From an uncultured Candidatus Poseidoniales archaeon (lineage in GTDB: Archaea > Thermoplasmatota > Poseidoniia > Poseidoniales > Thalassarchaeaceae), in contig CAJJBW010000004.1 in NCBI GenBank assembly GCA_905182515.1, positions 1-33,130 of the forward strand: 33,130 nucleotides of DNA. Reading direction: 5' to 3'. Position numbers and translations under genes: made by a program. Positions 15,173 through 22,941 of the stretch are shown here, in pieces (position 1 is the stretch's first letter; every line of letters begins with the position of its first letter). Under the pieces are notes generated by a model. It did not search any database, had not been told where the DNA came from, and saw nothing but the letters and a program-made list of their open reading frames with translations.

Positions 15173-16414
15173 ATGGAAAAAAGTGACGTAGTAATTATCG
15201 GAGGGGCCAGAACTCCATTCTGTGAGTGGTTAGGGGGCAGAAGAGGAGACGGCAAACAGGGTGGCCTTTTAGCTGAGATATCTGCTGAAGATTTAGGCTC
15301 CATTGCAATAAAAGGGGCTATGAAAAAAACCAATACTGATCCATCTTCAATAGATCATGTTGTAATGGGCCATGCACTTCAAACATCTGACCAAGCGATA
15401 TTTGGCGCCAGACATTCGGGTTTAAAATCAGGAATTCCTCAAGAAGTACCTATGCTTACTCTGAATAGGTTATGTGGTAGTGGAGCTCAATCGGTAATTT
15501 ATGGGGCCCAGTTGATAATGCTGGGAGAGGCAGAAGTTGTAATATCTGGAGGTATGGAAAATCTTAGTCAAGCACCTCATGTACTCAGAGGAATGAGGGG
15601 TGAATACAAATTAGGGCGCCCTCCTAATGAAGGAGATGTTTTACCAAAGGATATGGAAGATTACCTTTTTACTAATTTAAAAGATAATATTCCAGGCTAT
15701 TTTATGGCTCAAACCAGTGATGAACTTTGTTCACGAATTGGAGTTACCCGCGAAGAAGCGGATTCATTCGCAGTGATTAGTCATCAACGAACGGAGAAAA
15801 GCATAGATTCAGGAATTTTCAATAATGAAATTGTAGATGTTGAGACTTCCACCGGAATGGTTGGTGCTTCAGACGAAGATCATTTTGTTCGAGGCACCTC
15901 TGCCGAATCTCTAGCAGGGCTAAGGGCCCATTTTGGTCCAAAATCCCTGGTAACTGCAGGAAATGCTTCAGGCGTTGTAGATGGTGCTGCTGCAGTTGTA
16001 TTAAAATCTGCAAGTAGAGCTGCTAAAGATGGCGACTCCCCAATTGCAAAAATAGTATCATGGGGTGTCGTAGGTTTGGAACCTGCTATAATGGCGAATG
16101 GCCCAGTTCCTAGTAGTAGATTAGCTTTAGAGCGCGCAGGATTAACTGTTGATGATATTGATAGATGGGAGATAAATGAGGCATTTTCAGGCCAATTGGT
16201 TGCTTGTGTAAAGGAATTAGGATTAGAATATTCAAAAGTTAATGTAAATGGGGGTGCAGTTGGCCTTGGCCACCCTTTGGCAGCAACAGGAACACGTTTG
16301 ATCCTAACACTTTCTCATGAACTAAAAAGATGCGGTGGAAGATATGGTATTGCAACAGCATGCATAGGAGGGGGCCAGGGGATTGCAGTATTAATTGAAT
16401 CAATACCTAATTAA
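15173..16414 (+). CDS. Acetyl-CoA acetyltransferase (thiolase)
   Basis: Catalyses condensation of two acetyl-CoA or thiolytic cleavage of 3-ketoacyl-CoA. All catalytic residues are visible: nucleophile Cys101 (LNRLCGSGAQS), His367 (GGAVGLGHPLAATG) and Cys397 (ATACIGGGQG). The length of 413 residues is normal. The start at 15173 gives the typical thiolase N-terminus (VVIIGGARTPF) and has GGGGTG just upstream; ATG 15152 would add seven residues. A TATA-like ATTATAAAA lies at 15129-15137. Archaeal homologues serve mevalonate synthesis or fatty acid/PHA metabolism; there is no HMG-CoA synthase gene beside it, so the role is open. Its stop overlaps the stop of the convergent TauE gene by 4 bases. 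Confidence 0.92.
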   Translation: MEKSDVVIIGGARTPFCEWLGGRRGDGKQGGLLAEISAEDLGSIAIKGAMKKTNTDPSSIDHVVMGHALQTSDQAIFGARHSGLKSGIPQEVPMLTLNRLCGSGAQSVIYGAQLIMLGEAEVVISGGMENLSQAPHVLRGMRGEYKLGRPPNEGDVLPKDMEDYLFTNLKDNIPGYFMAQTSDELCSRIGVTREEADSFAVISHQRTEKSIDSGIFNNEIVDVETSTGMVGASDEDHFVRGTSAESLAGLRAHFGPKSLVTAGNASGVVDGAAAVVLKSASRAAKDGDSPIAKIVSWGVVGLEPAIMANGPVPSSRLALERAGLTVDDIDRWEINEAFSGQLVACVKELGLEYSKVNVNGGAVGLGHPLAATGTRLILTLSHELKRCGGRYGIATACIGGGQGIAVLIESIPN

Positions 16415-17226
16415 ATATTGAATATGTCAATAAAATATCTAATCAAACTTACGACTATAGCCATTAAGAATGGATATGTCAAAATATTCTGCGGTACTAT
16501 TTTTATTGCAGTTTTTGCACCTAACCATGATGCTAAAAATACTCCTAATCCTATAAAAATTAACCAAATTCCAACAGTATCAATTAACTCAGGCCCAGTT
16601 TTATCAATTATTAGATGAGATATTATTCCAACTGGGACTATCCATGTTTCAATAATATAAGAAGTTCCAGCGGCATAATGAGGTTTCCAATTAAATAATG
16701 TTCTATGAAATGTCACAAACAACATCCCTCCTCCTATCCCTAAAGATCCCGAAGTTACTCCTCCTACAAAACAAAGAATTCTATATTTTGCTGAAAAATT
16801 ACTTTTTATTTGTTCACTACTAATGGGTTCTTCTTGAGCTTGTTCATCAATAATAAGTTGACCAAACGTCCTGATTATGACCCAAATTAACAAAATTGTT
16901 GCTGCTAGTTTTATCGCCATGTCGCCAACATAATCAATAATTTTTGCACTCATTATAGCCCCTAATATGACGCCTATCAACGCAGGCGGTATCCCGATGT
17001 TGGCAACTTCTCTGACTGCATAGCCTCCTTTTGAATGGGCCATCCTACTCCCTATTGACACTGTTAGGACTAGTAATATCGAACCTAATATGGCCAATTG
17101 GATTTCCCAATTAAGTAAATATAGGAATATTGGGACATAAAAAACACCACCGCCTAATCCCAATGGAGAAAACATAAATGCGATTAGAAAAATGAGTATA
17201 ATTGCTATTAAAGTTGTTATTTCCAT
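16411..17226 (-). CDS. TauE/SafE-family membrane exporter
   Basis: A 271-residue membrane protein of the sulfite exporter TauE/SafE family (COG0730). The two family repeats are seen: SPLGLGGGVFYVPIFLYLLNW near residues 20-40 and GGVTSGSLGIGGGMLFVTF in the second half. Eight or so hydrophobic segments cover most of the protein. Members export sulfite, sulfoacetate or other organosulfonate-derived anions, but many have unknown substrates. It is the last gene of a minus-strand run that also encodes a YeiH-type transporter, 24 bases upstream, which strengthens the idea of anion or sulfur-compound export. Confidence 0.85.
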   Translation of the reverse strand: MEITTLIAIILIFLIAFMFSPLGLGGGVFYVPIFLYLLNWEIQLAILGSILLVLTVSIGSRMAHSKGGYAVREVANIGIPPALIGVILGAIMSAKIIDYVGDMAIKLAATILLIWVIIRTFGQLIIDEQAQEEPISSEQIKSNFSAKYRILCFVGGVTSGSLGIGGGMLFVTFHRTLFNWKPHYAAGTSYIIETWIVPVGIISHLIIDKTGPELIDTVGIWLIFIGLGVFLASWLGAKTAIKIVPQNILTYPFLMAIVVSLIRYFIDIFNI

Positions 17227-17250
17227 ATTATCACTTACTATTTAATAAAA

Positions 17251-18237
17251 TTATGACATTATAACTATGGCGCAATAACTAGTTAGCAACATCATTATTG
17301 TAGATATTATGCCCAATGCCAATACTGGTCCTCCTGCATCTTTCATACTTTCCTTGGTTATGAAAAAACCAACTGATGACAAGAGTGGAAGTAACATATA
17401 TTTACCAATAATTACTAAAAAATTAGTTATCACTTTTGGGAGTAACCATGAGGATAATATGGCAGAAATAACGAATCCAGGTATAAAGTAAGGAATTTTT
17501 CCTATCTCTGTTTTTTCTCCTTCTCCTTCATTAATTTTATTTCCAATTATTAGACATAAAGGGACTACAATTACTAATAGTGAAACTCTTGATAATTTTA
17601 TTGCAGTTGATATTGCCATTGCTTCTCCTCCAATTGATTCTCCTGCGGCAATTGCCTGCGGGACGGCATGGATGACTGCACCTGCCCAAATTCCTCCTTG
17701 TTCATCTGATAATCCTATAAAGGAGGCTAGAATAGGTATTATTAAGAAAGTTATTAGTCCTAGGATATTTATTACTGCTAAAATTATTCCAACTTTTTCT
17801 TCCTTTAATTTTAGCCCTGGTGATACTGCTATTACAGCACTATTCCCGCATATTGCACCTCCTGTCCCGAGCGCTATGCATGTCTTTAGGTCTATATTCA
17901 TATATTTGCCAATGAAATAACATATTGTAAAACTTGTAATGGCAGTAGTAATTGCTGCAGATAACCCAATTAACCCTATTTTAGGGTCTAAAAATAAAGT
18001 TAAATCTAGTCCAAAACCTAATAAAATTATTACTATCGGCATTATTTTATTGATCATCCACTTTCCTCCTTTTTCTATATTTGAAAAATTAAAAGCAGCT
18101 ATAGATCCAAAAATTAAAGCCAATGTACTAGCTCCAATATTTATTCCACCTATCCAATCCGATGAAAGGAAAATATTTGTAAAATATGCCAGTATTCCAA
18201 TTAAAAAGGCTAAAATAATGCCATTTTTTTCTTCCAT
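17251..18237 (-). CDS. YeiH/UPF0324-family putative anion exporter
   Basis: A 328-residue membrane protein with about ten hydrophobic segments. It matches the YeiH/UPF0324 (Cons_hypoth698) family: ALGTGGAICGNSAVIAVSPGLK near the middle, then GGIWAGAVIHAVPQAIAAGESIG and AISTAIKLSRVSLLVIVVPLCL. Members are annotated as putative sulfate exporters, which rests on little direct evidence. It lies between the TraB-family gene (25 bases upstream) and the TauE-family gene, all on the minus strand and probably cotranscribed. Confidence 0.85.
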   Translation of the reverse strand: MEEKNGIILAFLIGILAYFTNIFLSSDWIGGINIGASTLALIFGSIAAFNFSNIEKGGKWMINKIMPIVIILLGFGLDLTLFLDPKIGLIGLSAAITTAITSFTICYFIGKYMNIDLKTCIALGTGGAICGNSAVIAVSPGLKLKEEKVGIILAVINILGLITFLIIPILASFIGLSDEQGGIWAGAVIHAVPQAIAAGESIGGEAMAISTAIKLSRVSLLVIVVPLCLIIGNKINEGEGEKTEIGKIPYFIPGFVISAILSSWLLPKVITNFLVIIGKYMLLPLLSSVGFFITKESMKDAGGPVLALGIISTIMMLLTSYCAIVIMS

Positions 18238-18262
18238 TATTACACCTATTTATAAATACTTT

Positions 18263-19435
18263 TTACATTCCAATAATTACACTAACTATCGTTGCTGCTC
18301 CTAGCCAAGCCCCAACTGTTGAACCAAGATTTCCGAAAACTGTAACTAGCAAAACTTTACCGACTTTATTCTTCCAAAAAATTGACATTTGATCCATGGC
18401 TAAAAAATCTTTAGCATCCTTTCCTGTTGGTGGAGATATTTTGAATTGCGTATATCCAGCAAACCAGCCTGCTGCTATTGTCGGATTTAATGAAGTTATT
18501 GGGGATGCAATAGCGCCTACTATTACTGACAAAGGGTGACCTCTTGCTAGCATTATTCCAATTGCTGCAAAAATCATATTCATTATTATCCAGGTCTTTG
18601 CAGCATCCCTCACTGCAACAAATTCTCCATTATATGCCAACCAACCTATCGCTGAGAATAGAATTAAAGGAACAATTAGCATTATGACCTTCGGCCATCT
18701 TGATTTCTTTGGTACCTGGTTCAAATTTTCGATTATTTTTATTGATCCAGACTCATCTTTTTCTAGATTTCTAATAATTCCTTTAACATGGCCTGCCCCG
18801 ACTACTGCCAAAATTTTACCGTTGCCTCTCATTTGACGAATCTTTTCAGATAGAAAAACATCTCTTTCATCAATTAAAGCAATTCCAGCACCTGGTGCTA
18901 TTTTTCGAGCTTCTTCTAGCATATTACTGAGCATATCTGAATCTTCTAATAAATCATCAATTTCTATTTCATCGTCATCCTCGGACCATAGCATGGCATA
19001 CATTACCTTCCATTTTTCTGTTAATTTCATCTTTGACCATGCTCTTCTGAGGGTAATTATCACATCTCTATCTATCAATTCTATTGGTATATTGTGTTCT
19101 TCTGCAGTATTTACAGCTGCCAATAGTTCTGCACCAGGTTTTTCTCCTGTTGTAAGTCCCATTCTCCTTTGTTCTGCCGACAATGCAGATTGCAACAAAA
19201 CCATTGGAGCCTTTCCATCATTGATTATTTTAAGCAAAGTTTCCGATTCCAATGTACCGGGTTCTTTTAGCGACTTCAGCCTAGAATCACACAATTCTAT
19301 TGCTACAATATCTGGTTGCCAATCTTTTATTTGTTCCTTTACTGTATTTATGGATTTTTTACTGATATGAGCAGTCCCTATGATTTTGAGATTATCATCA
19401 ACTTCGAAAACATCACTAGAGTTATCATCTGCCAT
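18263..19435 (-). CDS. TraB/PrgY-family membrane protein
   Basis: A 390-residue protein of the TraB family. The N-terminal domain carries the family signatures GTAHISKKS (Gly20-His23), DIVAIELCDSR and GAGHVKGI, the conserved Gly/His/Glu residues thought to form a metal or active site related to Tiki and EreA-type enzymes. The C-terminal third has four or so membrane helices, with the conserved SPITSLNPTIAAGWFAGYTQ. Enterococcal TraB/PrgY shuts down sex pheromone activity; the archaeal role is unknown. It begins 4 bases after the folP stop, so cotranscription with folP is nearly certain. Confidence 0.88.
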   Translation of the reverse strand: MADDNSSDVFEVDDNLKIIGTAHISKKSINTVKEQIKDWQPDIVAIELCDSRLKSLKEPGTLESETLLKIINDGKAPMVLLQSALSAEQRRMGLTTGEKPGAELLAAVNTAEEHNIPIELIDRDVIITLRRAWSKMKLTEKWKVMYAMLWSEDDDEIEIDDLLEDSDMLSNMLEEARKIAPGAGIALIDERDVFLSEKIRQMRGNGKILAVVGAGHVKGIIRNLEKDESGSIKIIENLNQVPKKSRWPKVIMLIVPLILFSAIGWLAYNGEFVAVRDAAKTWIIMNMIFAAIGIMLARGHPLSVIVGAIASPITSLNPTIAAGWFAGYTQFKISPPTGKDAKDFLAMDQMSIFWKNKVGKVLLVTVFGNLGSTVGAWLGAATIVSVIIGM

Positions 19436-19439
19436 AATT

Positions 19440-20273
19440 TCACTCCAGTGCGTTCATTGTAGAATAGAGGTCACTATGTTCTGTAACATCATGCACTCTA
19501 ATGATATCTACTCCTTTTGAAGGTGCAATTGCAGCTACACCTAGTGTGCCTGCGAGCCTATCTTCAGTTTCATCTCTTCCTAAAAGATCAGAAAACATTT
19601 TTTTCCTACTTACGCCCCACATAATTGACATATTGTTATCAGGTAATATTTCTCTTCCTGATGACAATAACTCCAGATTATGATTAATTAATTTACCAAA
19701 TCCTATACCGGGATCATTGATTATCGCGTTGGGCTCTACTCCTATTTCTAGTAACTCATTACTCGTTTCTCTTAAGTAATTAGAAACTTCGTTAACTACA
19801 TTTTCATAAGTTGGATCTTCTTGCATACTTCCAGGCAATCCTTTCATGTGCATTATACAAATAGGGCATTTATTATCTGCTACTATTTCTTTCATTTTAG
19901 GATCCGATAATCCAGAAACATCATTTATTAAATCAGCACCATTAATTAAGGCTTCCTTTGCCACTTCAGATTTTCTTGTATCTATTGAAATTCCAATATC
20001 GGGTAATGCTTCTCTAACTGCTTCTACGGCTTTTGTGACTCTCTTTAATTCTTCTTTGATAGTAATATTCTTTGCACCAGGTCGTGTAGATTCTCCTCCT
20101 ATGTCTATCCAATCAGCACCATTATCAGACATTGAAATAGCCCTATCTACGATAACTTCTAAGTCTATTATTCTTGAATCGGGGAAAAATGAATCGGGTG
20201 TAACATTAATGATTCCCATTATCCGTGGAAATCCATTGTCTCGGCTTTTTATCATGGGTCGCCAGTCGGCCAT
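19440..20273 (-). CDS. folP: Dihydropteroate synthase
   Basis: Condenses p-aminobenzoate with dihydropterin pyrophosphate in folate synthesis. All family motifs are present in order: IMGIINVTPDSFF (near 18-30), DIGGESTRPGA (near 57-67), ISIDTRKSEVA, INDVSG, CIMHMKGLPGSMQ, INDPGIGFGK, WGVSRKKMF and the C-terminal IIRVHDV. The length of 277 residues is standard. The Asn, Asp, Arg and Lys residues that bind substrate are intact. A folate-type enzyme in an archaeon fits Poseidoniia and not methanogens. It is first in a four-gene minus-strand run (folP, traB-like, yeiH-like, tauE-like) and divergent from the 20328 gene. Confidence 0.94.
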   Translation of the reverse strand: MADWRPMIKSRDNGFPRIMGIINVTPDSFFPDSRIIDLEVIVDRAISMSDNGADWIDIGGESTRPGAKNITIKEELKRVTKAVEAVREALPDIGISIDTRKSEVAKEALINGADLINDVSGLSDPKMKEIVADNKCPICIMHMKGLPGSMQEDPTYENVVNEVSNYLRETSNELLEIGVEPNAIINDPGIGFGKLINHNLELLSSGREILPDNNMSIMWGVSRKKMFSDLLGRDETEDRLAGTLGVAAIAPSKGVDIIRVHDVTEHSDLYSTMNALE

Positions 20274-20327
20274 CTAATCTCTCCATTCTGCGTATCCTTT
20301 ATGATGTGACGGAGGGAGTAACCCTCT

Positions 20328-20978
20328 ATGGCTATGGGAGAGGACATCGGTGATGAACCCTTACAAGGACAAATTGGCATATCTAATAACGACTCTCATG
20401 ATAATCAAACTTTATTCATAATGGATTCAATTATTAAGAGGTTAAAGCCAAAAGACTCTCATCATGTAAAAGATATGATTAATCAAAGAGGCTTATTATC
20501 GGGGGCCCTATTGATGACTAGTGTTTTATTTTGGTGGATCGCTATCAACAAAGGTGGAGACCAAGTAAATGACTCTAACATACCTCTTTCTATGATAGGG
20601 CAGTTTGAATTCCAAACGTTAAGTATAGTGGTGGCTGCAATAATTTTTTTGGCAACTTTAGTTATGATTATGGGAAGGGAAAAAGGTAATGCCACAATCT
20701 CAAATTTAGGGGGATTATTAATTGTGCTTGGAATTTTTTATATTATCGAACCACTTATATTACATTTTGATGAATTAGGGGCTGAATCTGCAATTTTTGC
20801 ATCAGGAAGACTTTTCGGACTTGCAACTATGGTTTTCTTAGCGTCCAAATTCTTCTTTGATGCTTTATTGCTTCAATGGGTTAGTACTAGTATGATGAAT
20901 ATGGGTATAGATGTATTACCTCATAAGAATTATAGTGATGACGAGGGGCATGCTGATGAAGAGAATCCTTACGCATAG
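20328..20978 (+). CDS. Membrane protein of unknown function (216 aa)
   Basis: I do not recognise the family. After a polar N-terminus of about 55 residues there are four likely membrane helices (about 58-78, 92-112, 122-142 and 158-182), then an acidic tail (DDEGHADEENPYA). A GGAGG site lies 12 bases before the ATG, and ATG 20334 is an alternative start. A 5-bp hairpin (GAGGG with CCCTC, 20312-20326) sits directly before the start. The gene ends 5 bases before trm56, so the two are probably cotranscribed. Confidence 0.72.
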   Translation: MAMGEDIGDEPLQGQIGISNNDSHDNQTLFIMDSIIKRLKPKDSHHVKDMINQRGLLSGALLMTSVLFWWIAINKGGDQVNDSNIPLSMIGQFEFQTLSIVVAAIIFLATLVMIMGREKGNATISNLGGLLIVLGIFYIIEPLILHFDELGAESAIFASGRLFGLATMVFLASKFFFDALLLQWVSTSMMNMGIDVLPHKNYSDDEGHADEENPYA

Positions 20979-20983
20979 TAATT

Positions 20984-21535
20984 ATGCATCCATCGGCTAC
21001 TACAGTCTCTGTACTGAGATTGGGGCATAGGAGAGAGAGAGATAAGAGAATAACTTCTCATCTAGGGCTTACTGCCCGTGCATTTGGTGCCGATGAAGTA
21101 ATCCTATCTGGTGAAGAAGACTCATCTCCATTGGGTACATGGAATTCAGTATCAAATAGATTTGGTGGAAATTTTACCTGCCGATATGAACCAAAACCAT
21201 TACGTTTGCTTCGTAATATATCAAAAAGGGCCACAACCTCAATAATCCATTTAACTATGTATGGTGAAAAATTAAATGACGCCATTATTCAAATCCCTAG
21301 AGATAAGGCAATTCTAATTGTTGTCGGAGGCACTAAAGTGCCTGGAGAGGTATATGGTTTGGCTGATTACAATGTCTCAATAGGTAATCAACCACATTCT
21401 GAAGTAGCCGCATTGGCGATATTTCTTGATAAATTCATTGGAAATGATTCATTAGATGATAAATTCAAAGGCGGCGAAATTGAAGTTGTACCGACTAAGA
21501 GGGGTAAACAAATTATAACATTTGAAGAAGAATAA
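20984..21535 (+). CDS. trm56: tRNA (cytidine(56)-2'-O)-methyltransferase
   Basis: An archaea-specific SPOUT enzyme that methylates the ribose of C56 in the T-loop of tRNAs using S-adenosylmethionine. The diagnostic N-terminus is clear (VSVLRLGHRRERDKRITSHLGLTARAFGA), followed by the SPOUT knot segments ILIVVGGTKVPGEVYGLADYNVSIGNQPHSEVAALAIFLD. The length of 183 residues is typical. It is placed between a membrane protein and carA. This is one of the strongest archaeal markers in the window. Confidence 0.92.
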   Translation: MHPSATTVSVLRLGHRRERDKRITSHLGLTARAFGADEVILSGEEDSSPLGTWNSVSNRFGGNFTCRYEPKPLRLLRNISKRATTSIIHLTMYGEKLNDAIIQIPRDKAILIVVGGTKVPGEVYGLADYNVSIGNQPHSEVAALAIFLDKFIGNDSLDDKFKGGEIEVVPTKRGKQIITFEEE

Positions 21536-21573
21536 TCATTCTTAATGATGGTTTTTTATTCATATCATTCTCA

Positions 21574-22941
21574 ATGATTAATAGTCGTAGTTTGGCAGCG
21601 ATACTGATGTCTAAGTCGGAAACTAGGCGAGGATTCTCTCCCGGCGCTTCTGGACTTGGCGTAAAATCCCCAGCAACATTCATAGATGCTGCTGATTTAT
21701 TGTTAGATTCTAATGATTTTGAACCCCCTTCTGGTGCTAAAGGGTTACTTTTGTTAGCCGATGGATCTAGGTATGAAGGATCCTTATTTGGTTTTGAAAA
21801 TATTTCAAAAGGTGAATTGGTCTTTAACACCGCAATGTCGGGTTACCAAGAAAGTTTGACCGACCCGTCCTTTGCTGGGCAAATTCTCACATTTACATGG
21901 CCATTATTGGGAAATTACGGCATAATTCCCGGAATATCTGAATCTTCACAGGTACATCCAAGAGGGATTATTTGCAGACAAGCAATGAAAAAACCTGATC
22001 ATAGAGATAGTGTAGGCAGCTTGCATGATTTACTTTTGGTGCACGGGGTTCCAGGGATAGAGGGAATAGATACAAGATCGTTAACCAAAAAAGTAAGGGA
22101 ATTCGGCACCCTTTTGTGCGCATTTGGTCCAATAGATAAAGAAGGAGAAATCCAACAAACTCTCAATGATATGCCTCACCCAGATACCGAAGATTTAGTG
22201 GCTTCTGTAACTTGTAAGGAATCTATAATTCTAAATCCATGTGTTAAAAATATAGAAGGAAATCTCTTGCCAAGGCTTGCTGTTATCGATTGTGGAATTA
22301 AATATAATATTCTTCGTGAATTATGCAAATGGTTCGAAGTAGTGTGGTGCCCGGCATCAACTAGTTTTAACAAAATAATCAATGATTGGAATCCCGATGC
22401 AATATTTGCATCAAATGGTCCAGGAGATCCTGCACATGAAGGTCATACAACAATCGCAAGAAATACATTGTCATCAGCAGTAAATGCAGAAATTCCAGTA
22501 ATGGGAATATGCCTTGGTCACCAATTAATGGGGCTAGCTGCTGGTTTGAAGACATATAAATTACGTTATGGTCACCGCGGCGTTAATCAACCAGTTATTG
22601 ATTTAGAAACTGGAAAAGTTCTTATAACTAGCCAAAATCATGGATTTGCAGTAGAAGACCCAGAAAAAGGAATGATTGGTGCCCACCCTTCAGGAATACA
22701 TTCTGAAACTTCTGGTAATACTCTAGGTGCAGATTTTAAAGTCCGCCATATTAATGCTAATGATAAAACAGTTGAAGGCTTGGATCTCATAGGAAAACCT
22801 GCCTTTACTGTCCAATTTCATCCTGAGGCATGCCCAGGCCCCCATGACGCATCTTCACTTTTTGATAGATTTTCGAAGATGGTCAATATAGTACATGATA
22901 ATAAAAAACCTAATCTCGTACTTGATGGAAGTGAAATGTAA
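21574..22941 (+). CDS. carA: Carbamoyl-phosphate synthase small (glutaminase) subunit
   Basis: Releases ammonia from glutamine for carbamoyl phosphate, which feeds pyrimidine and arginine synthesis. The CarA N-terminal domain starts near residue 56 (GLLLLADGSRYEGSLFG, then TAMSGYQESLTDPSFAGQI). The class I glutamine amidotransferase domain has Cys313 (GICLGHQLMG), His416 and Glu418 (FHPEA), a complete triad. The length is 455 residues; the excess over about 380 is mainly a 55-residue N-terminal extension of low conservation appearance. ATG 21607 is an alternative start, but no in-frame ATG close to the CarA core exists, so at least part of the extension is likely real. Its stop overlaps the carB start by one base. 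Confidence 0.94.
   Translation: MINSRSLAAILMSKSETRRGFSPGASGLGVKSPATFIDAADLLLDSNDFEPPSGAKGLLLLADGSRYEGSLFGFENISKGELVFNTAMSGYQESLTDPSFAGQILTFTWPLLGNYGIIPGISESSQVHPRGIICRQAMKKPDHRDSVGSLHDLLLVHGVPGIEGIDTRSLTKKVREFGTLLCAFGPIDKEGEIQQTLNDMPHPDTEDLVASVTCKESIILNPCVKNIEGNLLPRLAVIDCGIKYNILRELCKWFEVVWCPASTSFNKIINDWNPDAIFASNGPGDPAHEGHTTIARNTLSSAVNAEIPVMGICLGHQLMGLAAGLKTYKLRYGHRGVNQPVIDLETGKVLITSQNHGFAVEDPEKGMIGAHPSGIHSETSGNTLGADFKVRHINANDKTVEGLDLIGKPAFTVQFHPEACPGPHDASSLFDRFSKMVNIVHDNKKPNLVLDGSEM

Noticed and set aside
17939-18304. Plus-strand frame of 121 codons opposite the YeiH-type gene
   Set aside because: Hydrophobic and Ile/Lys-rich content is the mirror of the membrane protein on the other strand; no independent support.
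19846-20277. Plus-strand frame of 143 codons opposite folP
   Set aside because: It mirrors a well-conserved dihydropteroate synthase and has no promoter or recognisable domain.
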